Positions 23,201-35,200 of a DNA stretch of 64,000 nucleotides are shown in pieces. This stretch comes from Euptelea pleiosperma (taxonomy: Eukaryota; Streptophyta; Magnoliopsida; Ranunculales; Eupteleaceae), in contig CM068545.1 in assembly GCA_035048495.1 (NCBI GenBank), forward strand, positions 22,044,741-22,108,740, given 5' to 3'. Positions within the stretch are counted from its first letter, which is position 1. The number at the start of each line of letters is the position of its first letter. Position numbers and translations under genes: made by a program. Below the pieces are notes generated by a model, which made no database searches, was not told where the DNA came from, and worked only from the letters and a program-made list of their open reading frames with translations.

Positions 23201-26200
23201 TTTTCCTTGATAAATAGAAGCTAATGTATTTCAAGATTGATAAGTTAGACTTCAATGACATGGGGACACTCTCCATGATGGCATCCGTTTATTCATCTCT
23301 ATTTCATTACCTCAACATTGTGAAACATCTAATTGACTGAAGAAGAGGCTTAAGTCATTTTTTTTTAGTGTCTCAATGTCTGTATCTGATGTTCAAGATA
23401 TGCGTAGTTTAGTCCGTAGGCATGGCATGCGTATGGTTTATCTTGCTCATACTTGAATGTCCCAATGTCCTTATCTAATCTTCAAGATTTAACTGTAAAT
23501 TAGTATGTTGGCATGGCGTGCATATGGTTTATATTGCTAATATTGTGGGAATTAGGTTTTTCTGTACCTGACACCTGCTGCAAGGCTTGCAAGTAATATT
23601 TCTTGTTACATGTAGGATTTCTAATAGCAAAATCAGTCGTTATCATTCAGTGGCTTGTCTTTTTAGAATTTTAGTCTAGTAGTAGTATGAAACAATTAGT
23701 GATGGAGGCCTTCATTTTTTACATGGTCCTATAATTTATTAGTGAAACAAATAATGAGCTTGCAAGCTGCAAAAAGACAAATCCAATTGACAATATTAGG
23801 TCTGCATTTCGTCTTCACACTGATTCTCTTTCGTATCATATGTTTTTCCTCTGGTCTGCCTTAGGAATACACTTCTATTCGTATCTGAGGATTGAGATCT
23901 TGAAAGAGGGCATTGAAGATCTCATTATAAGCTTTTAGACGAGGAATCTAAGAATACCCGGATTGTGAATTTGTGATTAGTCCATCTAGCATTGACTAAG
24001 CTGATGTTTTGGTATGGTCAAAGGGTTGTGTGAACACTTATGAAAAAAAAGGGTTGTGTGAACTTACTGCTTGTGATTTGCATTTACAACTCGGGTGCAC
24101 CTATATCTGATAGGTAGTATTTTTCATGAAGCGCTTGATTTGTTTTCTCCTACATGATATTCAGAGTATCACATGTAGCTTCATCTGTACCCACCTGATC
24201 TAGTGTCACGGCGTTGCTCTTCACAAATCCTAGCCCTTGGGATGCTGGACTAGCTGGGAGTTGCTTGACCAACTGACATGACTACACCATATTAACACGC
24301 GACCTGCATGCACCATAGAGTCAGACAGTCAAAATCATGCTAGTACTTGTTGTTTGAGGTTGTCACCAATATGCTAAAGATTAAGAGAGAGAGAGAATGG
24401 AGGTAGGGAGAGAAGAAGAGATTAGGGTTTGAGAGAGAATGGGGAGATTGAAGTGAATATTCAATTTCCCATAAGTAATATTTATAAGTAGGGGAAACCC
24501 CTTCTACAAGTAAAGCAGAAATCGTGTGGGTCAAGTGGAGGCCTACCACTTAATCCACTAGCATGAAATAAAGAGATTGTGGGTTAAGTGGGTGGGCCCA
24601 ACACTTAACCCATAAGCAATAGAGAATAAACCCCACGGGGGGTAGTGGAACGCAGCCCACTAAGAACACCTCCACGTGGGTGTACATAGAATCCAACACT
24701 CCCCCTCAAGCTGGTGCGAAGATATCCATCATGCCCAGCTTGGCTATCAATATATTTAGGATTGACTTGTTGACTCCCTTAGTAAGTATATCGGCAACCT
24801 GCTCCTGAGTCCTTTTACATAGGGTGTACAAATCAATCATTGCTGAAGCTTCTCCTTGATGAAGTGCTTATCAACCTCGATGTGTTTAGCCCTGTCATGC
24901 TGAACTGGGTTGTGAGCAATGCTAATGGCCGCTTTGTTGTCGCAATAGAGGCTCATTGGGTCTGTCACCTTGACTCCCAGTTCTGCTAACATGATCTTCA
25001 ACCACAAGAGCTCACACACTCCATGTGCCATGGAGCGAAACTCTGCATCTACACTGGATCGGGCGACAACTGGTTGTTTCTTGCTCCTCCAAGACACCAA
25101 GTTCCCTCCAACAAAGGTACAATAACCTAATGTAGACTGTCTATCGGTCATTGCACTTGCCCAATCTGCATCATTGTATGCTTCCACCCTGAGGTGGCCA
25201 TAAACTCCAAACAATATGCCTCGACCTGGTGACCCCTTGAGATACCGAAGAACTCTGTGTGCAGCCTCAAGGTGACCGGAGTGAATGCATGAATCGGCTA
25301 ATGACGCTTACTGCATAAGCAATGCCAGGCTGTGTATGGGCCAGATATATCAATCTGCCAACCAAGCGCTGAAATAAGGCAGGATCACCTAGAAGTGTAC
25401 CGTCCTCGGAATTCAGTTGAAGGTTCTAATCAATAGGAGTATCTGTTGGTCGCGAACCCAAGTACCTAGTCTCGCTCAGTAAGTCTAGGGCATACTTTCT
25501 CTGTGAAATGAAGATGCTTCTCGCTGACCTGGCTACTTCAATCCCTAGAAAGTATCTCAATGGTCCTAGATCTTTCGTCTTAAACTCAGATAACAAGATG
25601 GCCTTGAGCCTTGTGATCTTTGTCGGTTCACTCCCTGTAATGACTATGTCATCCACATATACGATAAATGCAGTGGTACTGGTCTGTAGATGCTTCACAA
25701 ACAGAGTGTGATCTGCCTGACTTTGTGTGTAGCCTACCTTTCTCACTGCACTGTTGAATCGTTCAAACCAAGCTCTAGGAGATTGCTTCAACCCATATAA
25801 AGCTTTCTTCTGTCTGCACACCCTGTCTTCACTTCTAGCAAGCTTCAACCCTGGTGGCACTTTCATGTAAACTTCATATGTTAGGTCCCCATGTAGAAAA
25901 GCATTATTTACATCCAGCTGATGTAAAGGCCATGACCTGTTCGCAACCAAGGACAGTAGAACCCTGATTGTGTTCATCTTGGCTATAAGTGCAAATGTCT
26001 CCTGGTAATCTATCCCATAGGTCTGGGTGAACCCCTTGACAACTAGCCGAGCTTTGTACCTATCAATGGAACCATCTGCCTTGTGCTTCACGGTGAAGAC
26101 CCACTTGCGCCCCACTAGTTTCTTCCCCCTAGGTAAAGAAACAAGATCCCATGTCTTGTTTTTTTCAAGAGTCTGCATTTCGTCTATCATAGCCCCTTTC

Positions 26201-29200
26201 CACTTTGGGTGACTGAGCGCATCTGCAATGGTAGATGGCAAGGAAACAGATGAAACAGTGCTAACAAATGTCTGATAAGATGGAGACAATGACTGGTAAG
26301 AAACGAAGTGAGAGATAGGGTGCTCGGTGCAAGTGCACACACCCTTACGAAGTGCAATGGATAGATCCTCTTTTAGAGTAGGAGTCTCTGAGGACTCATG
26401 AACTAAAGCAGGGGTAAAAACAATACCTGGATCTGGATCTGAGGGTAGACTGGCGGGCATAGAATCGGTGACTTGTCCTTTCTTCTTGGATCTGACATAA
26501 ACTCGCATATCCGCCGGACTGCCGCTGTAGTAGTAGAAGTGTCCTTGTCAATAGTAGACACAGATTCGACCATAGGCACAAGAGTGGAAATGGGTACAAG
26601 AACCGGCATGGAGACAGGGCTCTCGTCCACAATATCACTCCCCCTGAAGAGAGACCTTACTGCCAAAGAACGGAACGTGCTCAGCAAATGTGACGTCCAG
26701 AGATGTGAAACGTCGACGCGAACCCGGATGATAGCATTTGTATCCCTTCTGAGTGGAAGGGTACCCCAGGAAAATACATCTCAAGGCCCGTGCATCAAGT
26801 TTGTCACGAGAGTGATGATGAACATGCACATAACAAACACACCCAAAGACTTTGGGGGGAACAATGAAGGCTGGACTATCAGGAAGCAGGACAGACAAAG
26901 GGGTCTGAAAGCCAAGAATGTGAGAGGGCATGCGATTAATGAGATACGCGGCCAGAAAGATGGATTCAGACCAAAAAGATTTTGGAACCTACATCCCAAG
27001 ACAAAGGGCACGCTCAACCTCGAGAATGTGACGGTTTTTTCTTTCTGCTTTTCCATTTTGTTGGGGAGTCCACGGACAAGAAGTTTGATGTACAATGCCA
27101 TGAGAGACAGAGTAATCTCTAAGGCTCCCATCTAGGTACTCACCCCCATTATCAGATCGAAGAATTTTGAGTGGGGTACTGAACTGAGTGGTGACCATTT
27201 TGTGGAAGGTCTGAAAAATGGAAGAAACCTCATCTTTCGACTTCACAAGATATACCCAGGTAGAGCCACTGAAATCATCAACAAATGTAACAAAATATCG
27301 GAATCCAAATAAAGACGTTACCGGGGCAAGACCCCACACATCAAAATGCACAATATTGAAAGGAATAGTACTTTTACTTTCACTTAGAGGAAAAACAGAG
27401 CGACAGTGCTTTGCAAGTTCACAGGTTTCACAGTAGAACGGAACATCGCAAAAAAAAGAGAAAGCAGGAAAGACACGCTTTAAAACTGACACGGGTACAT
27501 GACCAAGCCGGTTATGCCAAAGCAATAATTGGTCTTTATTGACTCGACTACTACTACTAACGCTAGACTTATGTGCTGAAGAAGAAACTGAGCGATCCAG
27601 GAGGTACAAGCCACCTTCCTCACGTTGACTGCCAATCGTCCGCCTCAACTCCGGATCCTGAAACACACAGTGAGAAGAAAAAAAGGTTACACTGCAATTA
27701 AGATTCTTGGTAAGGCTACCGACAGATAAAAGATTAGCTGTAAACTGAGGAACATGCAGTACCGAGGACAAAGTTAGTGCTGAAGAGGCATGAACATTGC
27801 CCTTCCCGGAAACAGAGGAAAGGGTGTCATCAGCTATCCTTACCTTGTCAAGACCAGAACAAGTAGAATAACTGGAAAAAATTGAAGACATACTAGTCAT
27901 ATGATCTGAGGCCCATGAATCGATGATCCAGGAGGGACTAAAAGGAACAGTGGATACAGAGAAAGCAGATCCAGTACCTGTCTGGGCATAGGTGGAGGTA
28001 GAAGTGGAGGCTTGCCCATTAAGCTGGGCTATCATACGACGAAGTCGCTCAAGATCACTGGGAGAAAAAGAGTCCATATCCCCAGTGGTAGGAGGTGCTG
28101 AGGGTGCAGTGTCCTGAGCCATAGTAAGTGTTGCAGGAGGTTCCTGTTTTGCTGAAGATCGCTGATGTGGATTTGGGCCCAGACTTGGTGGGCACCCATG
28201 TAGCTCCCAACAAGTGTCCTTCACATGGCCTAGACAGTTGCAGTGATCACACTTGGGACGCCGCCTGTCATCACCGGTCTTCTTCTGGAAGGATTTCTGA
28301 CCTTTCTGAGACACATAGGCAAGGGCAGATCGATCCTGAGTGTTACTACCACTACGTAGCTGCATGGCAATGCAACAACTATCCTCCCCTTAAATGTAGG
28401 CATAGACCTGTGCCAATGAAGTTGGGGAAGGAGATCTGCCAAGTGTCTACATGCGGGCAGCCTCGAAGCTAGGATGAAGGCCGGAAAGGAACAGGAATAT
28501 CCGGGACTGCTCAACCATAGCACGGAAAGACTTCACATCTGCAGCACAAACCGGGGTGTAGTCTTGATAATGATCTATCTTTTCCCATTTGCTTCGGAGA
28601 GAAACATAATAGGTACCAAGCTTGAGCAACACCTGTCGGAGACAAGTAATCTCTTGCTCTAACTCATAGAGCTTCGCAAAGTTGCCAACCTGTAAATAGG
28701 TTTAGGTAACAGAATCTCAAATTTCCTTCGTTGTAGGAAGGAACATGAACCTCTTACTGATCTGGGGTTGCATCGAATGGAGAAGCCAAGACATCACCGT
28801 AAGGTTCTCCATAACCCATTTCCGGTAGGATTTGTCTGTGGCGGCAGGCTGGATTGTCTTTCCTGTGAGGTACTCACTGTAGCCACGTCTCCCGATATAC
28901 ATGAGTGCCGATGTCTTTTACTCAAGATAGTTGGTCCCATCAAACTTGACCGTAGTGATGCATAATTGGGGGTTGTGGTCTCCATGAAAACCATGAGACG
29001 GAGTGTTATCCTTAACTGATGAAACCTCTGATGAACTCATCGCAGCGGAAGGCCTAGAAATAACCTACTGACGAAAAGAAAGTCTGCAGAACCTAAACCA
29101 AGGTTCGGGGGGTTCATAGGAGCACTTTGGGAGGTGCGGCTAGGGTAGAAGTGCTCTGGGAACCTTGGTTTCCGAAAAAGAAGAAAACCCAAAAAAAAAA

Positions 29201-32200
29201 AAAATCCGATCCAGGCCAAAAACCCGGGCGATTTTTCAAACAAAAGATCCGACAATTAGAAAATCTCAAACCAAGTTCTATAGATCCCAGATAATCCACA
29301 GGGAGGTGCGGTTAGGGTAGAAAGCCCAAACAACACATGAATCTCGAGTCAGAAAAAAACCCAAAATCTGAGCCGGGGATTCGATTTTTGGAACTGGAGA
29401 TCTGATGATCTAAAAATTCTGAAATAAGTTTCTGTCGAACCTTACTGTACCTATGAGAGGGGCGGTTTGGGTAGAGCCCAAAAATGACACGAATCTCGAG
29501 GAAATCAAAACTCAAAAAAACTCGACATACGTGTTCTCCGAAAAACTGATAAAAAATTCTGAAGAACGGGGATAGAATGGATCTCTGACGACTGATAGCA
29601 GGCAATATACCAGGAATGATAGATCTCTGGTTCCTTTGCTTCAGAAATGACCCAAGAACTTCGCAGGACCTTCTGCGATTTGCTCAAACCTTGGCCAGAC
29701 TTTGGATGCCCACATATAAGATCTTCGTGGAAACTCTAGGGGACAATGATTTAGGCCCTAGAGTAACCATGCTCTGATACCATGTTGTCGTTTGAGGTTG
29801 TCACCAATATGCTAAAGATTGAGAGAGAGAGATAATGGAGGTTAGGGAGAAAATAAGAGATTAGGGTTTGAGAGAGAATGGGAGATTGAAGTGAATATTC
29901 AATCTCCCATAAGTAATATTTATAAGTAGGGGAAACCCCTTCTACAAGTAAATGAGAAATCGTGTGGGTCAAGTGGGGGCCCACCACTTAACCCACTAAC
30001 ATGAAATAAAGATATTGTGGGTTAAGTTGGTGGGCCCAACACTTAACCCATAAGCAATAGAGAATAAACCCCACGTGGGGTAGTGGAACGTGGCCCACTA
30101 AGAACACCCCCACGTACATAGAATCCAACAGTACTCCCGTTCATTGCTGTCATGATCGCTCTGGTATTTGTTCTCTGGTTATATTTGTAGTTTTCTAGCT
30201 TCTAAATGCTTGTTCGAACAAGCATGACTTGGCCGAGTGTATGAATGTATATTGTGAATTTGAACTTTTTAGGAGAGGTTTGGATAACTTATAGCAAATG
30301 TTATGTCCAATATGCCCTTCCAGTTATTGTCTGTTGACTGAACACACTCATAACTCAGGGTTTTTTCTGTGTTATCGAGGCACTGAACATCATTGAACCT
30401 GCTTGTATCACACATAGTTCTCCCTTCCCCCTCTCTTTAATAATATTTCTAAGTTGTTTGGATGAGTTTTTAGCTGCATTTTATTCAATCTATGCAAGTT
30501 TTATCTCACAATTAGATTCAATATATTCCAAATTTCTGTTTGCCATTTTTGGAAATTTGGAATATGCTTTTTTAATGAGTGGTTTCATTAATGTTAAGTT
30601 GTCATTTTTTGAAAAACAGCTCAGTTATTTCACCTGAGGCATTTTTTAATTTAAGTTTGGGTAGAGCAGGTAGTTTATATTTATTTCTAAGCTAAGATGC
30701 TACTTGATTTCATGAATTTTTTCTCCTTTTTGTAGCAATATGGTGCCATCAGGACTCTTTACACTGCATGCAAACATAGGGGCTTTGTGATGATATCTTA
30801 CTATGATATCAGGGCTGCTCGAACCGCTATGCGTTCATTACAAAATAAGCCCCTAAGACGGAGAAAACTTGACATTCATTTTTCAATTCCGAAGGTTTAA
30901 AATAAACTTGTAGCCTCTTATTATTCAGTTATCTACTGTTGATTTAGCATCTCCCTCATTGATTATGCATCTTTTTCTTGCTCAATTCCAGGATAACCCA
31001 TCAGACAAGGATATTAACCAAGGAACTCTTGTAGTTTTTAATTTGGATCCATCAGTTTCAAATGACGATCTCCGTCAAATATTTGGGGCTTACGGGGAAG
31101 TCAAAGAGGTTCACAGTTTATTTCTTCCACTTCGTTTATTATTTTTTCAGTGATATCTTTCTGCATGTATTTCTTTCGTATGATTTTGTTTAACCTGTGT
31201 CCATTGTGATATTCCTGTGTTGCATAAAAAGCAGATCAGGGAGACACCGCACAAGCGGCACCACAAGTTCATTGAGTTTTATGATGTCAGAGCCGCAGAA
31301 GCAGCCCTTAGGTCGTTAAATAGAAGTGACATAGCTGGGAAACGCATAAAACTTGAACCTAGCCGTCCTGGTGGAGCACGTCGAAAGTGCGTATATGCGT
31401 TTATGATCTTTTTTTCCACAGTTATAGATGGTCGAAGCTTAATGTTTTCTTGGTTTGCTATGATTTTCTGTAGATGCTTTTTTCAGTAATATGCAAAATT
31501 ACATATTAATCACTGCAAGTTGTTTTGGCATACAGTTACATTTGAACTGGGTACAATTTGAGAATCTTCCATACAGATATTGGAATTCCACTGTGCTTGG
31601 CCACGGTCCTTAACCTTGTAACCTGTAGCCATGATATGTGTCCATTTATACTATGGAATGCTCTGCGTTGGCGAAAGAATGAACTTAATATATACATTAT
31701 GCAGGGAGTAGAGGCATGTCTTTATAATGTGTCCAACGTCAAAAGTTTAGTTGTCGAGTCCAACGTAAAAACTTTAGTTGAAAAATTGGCACTGACCACT
31801 TATGAGAAAAAAGGTACTGATCACTAAATCAGAATTCATAAGTCGGGTTTCCTTTTCTGTGTTTTATTTGCTGTTGTCTGGTCTGGAGAAATGCTTGCTT
31901 CCCATCCAGAAACTGCATGATATTTTTGCGGAAGCGTTCCGACTTTCCATTTTCCCTGCAAATCATCATGTGTCTCTATTTTCAGTAACCTTTCTCTTTC
32001 ATGAAATTGATTAGCACATTGATTACACATTGGCTATGTCATTTTTTTTTTTGGCTTTTAATGGTGTTAGATATCCAAGCTTTCACAAATTCTGCAATGC
32101 CAATGTGAGAATCCTACCTAGCTTGCACCTTCTGATTTCATGAGCATAGATAGAGTGCTATTGAGTATCGTGCGTGCTTGTTAAGGAGACGCCTGCTCAT

Positions 32201-35200
32201 CTCCATATTCTTGATCCAGTTGAACATGTGTTGCATTCTCACTTTAAATGGACTTTGCCTTCCCTTGAGTTGCTGTATAGGGCCCAAAGCTTGTGTACTT
32301 GAAAGGGAGTTCTTCTGATTTAAGAACTGTTATTTTCTTGACATTTTTTTAGAGAATTTGAAGATCCAAAACTTCTACAAGGATTTAGCAGTATGGCATG
32401 TGGTACATAGAATTCTGATGGACATTTCAATGTTGCTGTATGGCCCCATGATCAATGATTTTCTGATAGGTTGTGGTGCTTAATAGACATCTGTGGCTCC
32501 ACGATCAACGTTTTTAGAAGAAATGCCAAATGTTTTACAATTGTTAGTACTGTTAGAGTGGTGAGTTGCCAAGGTCCACCACTCTTGCCCTTATAAAAAA
32601 AATATCTCATGCACAAACTATCTTCTCTGAATTGGTGACTTGTGTTTGGCTACTGGGCACAACTTCTTGCAATTGAGGAATTGCTGTTTGGTGCGTGCTT
32701 TTCTGCTTCTGACTTTGCGAATTTCCATCAGTTCAAGAGACAAATTACATGATTGATGGCCAGGAATACTTCGTCCACTTGGTGCACAATGAATCTCCAT
32801 TCTCTTTATATCATGGTTTGTAAAATCAGTCTTGGGACTGACTGGCCCGAGACACTGAAATAATGAAAGGAGACTGTCTTGGGTGAGTCAGTCCCTCTAG
32901 ATCGTCTTGGTCCTAGCCGAGACCCAAAACCATGCTTTATATAATACGTTGCAGTGCCATCATCTGGTGCTGAACTATTGGGCGAGTATGGAACTTTTTG
33001 AAAATTTTATATTACACTCAGTTTGGCACATCATGCTTTGTGGTTGGCTTATGGTTTAAAATCTCTGTTATAAATTGGTGAAAAATGAAAATAGACTAAT
33101 TTTTTTTCATCCATTGCAAATTTTCTTGAAAGTTTGGCATCTCTTTCTCTACATGTTTTGTGTTTCGTAGGTTTCGTCTGGCAGATTGATTGATTCGATC
33201 TTGTCATTGATTACTGGTGGGTTTGGTATGCTCCTTTTGCAATGTGATGACACATTTGGAAAGAGAGAAATCGAAGGATTTTAAAAAGAAAGTTTAAGTC
33301 ACACAGTTAGAGGTGTTCCAGTGTATGAGGTTTAACTTTATGAGATGGGCTTCTATCATGAAGTAATTTAAAGATGTGCAATTTACTTTGAAGCTAATTG
33401 CCAATCAATTGTAGCATGCAATAATCTTACAGAAGTTGTGGTTCATAGAAAATGCTGGGTAAAGGGAAGGTCAAGCTCAATTTTGATGGGAGTGGCTTCG
33501 GTATCGTAGAATGGTCAAGGTGGGAATCGTATTTATAGGCGATTAAGAAGGAACACTCCTTTCAGGTCCAGTTGGCATCAAAGATTCTAGAGGGGACTAG
33601 TGCTGCGAGGACCAAATCTTTTTATTGACAAGTAAAGTTGCATCTATTAAAAAAAGGGGAAACTTCCTTGAAAGACTCGTTGCATACATGGAAAAGGCTA
33701 GAGGACAAGGGAACTCCCTAAAGGGAAACCCACACCAAAGAATATACTACTTAGAGTTATTTCCACAGATAACTCTGTCACGTTGTATATGGTGGGAGAT
33801 TCAAGCAATTTTATCGGTTGGGTATCTGGGAAAGTGGAGGGATAGTTTAAAATTTCTCCTGACCACCTTTATACAAGGTCTATCGCATCCATATTGAGGG
33901 TATCGGTAAAATACTTTTATAAATGGTACTGGTAATGTATTTCCACAATTTGTATTGTATTGGTGCATATATATGCATACATATTTGAAACTCATTGAAT
34001 GTTGTCGAAAAACATTTTGATATGCTGTAGATAAATATATATATTTCTGTTGTATAATTGCTCCTGTTTGTATGCCACTGATAGGTCCAATACGCTACGA
34101 AATAAATTCATTACTTTTTAAGATCCCTATAATTGAGTTCAATACACATATTGAAGCTCTTCTTTGAGTGTTTTTGCTCCATGAATTTGGCACACTAACA
34201 GCAATTAAGCTTATTACCACATTAGTAAGTCGATTCTCGTCTTTGAACTTCTTATGGATATATTTTGTTTTTTATTTTTATTTATTTTTATATTATTTTA
34301 GTTTCATTTTACACAATCTTAGATATACTCTAGAATATAATGTCAAATTAGGTCTTCTCCAACTATATCTTAAACCTGAAGGTGATTAACTTCATAGTGT
34401 AGTTTTGGCCAATGATTTCCATTATTAATATGTTTTTATTTTCAGAAAGAAATACTTTTTATACTTGCTTCACCAAATTTTTGTGTTTTAGTTATATGTA
34501 ATGTATTAAGTTTTTCAGTTCTATAAAAAAATTTCTTTTCATATATATAACTTAGACACGGAAATGAGTTGGTGTCACTCAAAGACCCCAACAATCTCGA
34601 TATGCGTATACTTCCATACAATTTATTCCATGTATTATGAAATATATTTTCTATAAAGGAGTTACTATTTGTGGAGAACCTTTTACCTCTTCCAAAGCGT
34701 CAATGTTTTTCACTGTAGTAGATGAAGCAAAATCTGCTCTGGAAGAAGCAGAATGGGAGTGAAAGAACATTGGTGCTCTAGAAGTAATATGTGCTATGGA
34801 AGTAGTAATAAATATACACGAGTAAAAATATATGTAAATGTATATAGATAAGCTGATGATACAGAAAACAAATATGTATGGAATTTGTATAAGATTGTCA
34901 GCATATGTTCTACATGTGACTGTAACGGTATCTGACACGGTTAAATTATCAAAGGCTGTTGGGTATATGGCTGTACAGAATCTCAAAATCTCTGCTTAAA
35001 TCTCAAATATGATGAAGGACATTTGCAGTAGGATTTGCTGATTCATTGACTAGTGGTGTTTCTAGGCATTCTTTATATATAGGAAGCTCCCGTAGCTACC
35101 TTTTTTCCCTCCCTAATAAATATCCTTATTATCAACAGAAAATAGAAGAGACCAAAAAACAAGGTCGGGATAGAGGGAAAATAATTTGAAAGAATGGAAT

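Larger units (their letters stand above)
21100..24342 (+). other. Left part of MEI2-like intron 3
   Basis: This is AT-rich intron sequence between exon 3 and the copia insertion. It includes an L1-like tail at about 22020-22092 (TTTAATAAAGTTTATACTTGTC, then an A run) and two micro-LINE insertions listed separately. No other coding similarity was seen. Confidence 0.5.
24348..30130 (-). mobile_element. Ty1/copia LTR retrotransposon, structurally complete but coding-dead
   Basis: The element is 5783 bp, on the minus strand, inside MEI2-like intron 3 and antisense to it. A perfect 5-bp target duplication GTACT lies at 24343-24347 and 30131-30135. Both LTRs are present (351 and 348 bp, TG..CA ends), roughly 94% alike by eye. 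In the minus direction the order is 5' LTR, primer binding site, gag, protease, integrase, RT, RNase H, polypurine tract, 3' LTR. Integrase before RT makes it copia, not gypsy. Several stops and frameshifts interrupt gag-pol. LTR divergence suggests an insertion that is not recent but is younger than most debris here. Confidence 0.95.

Noticed and set aside
26473..27135. Plus-strand open frame of 220 codons
   Set aside because: It is the antisense shadow of the copia integrase to RT region on the minus strand.
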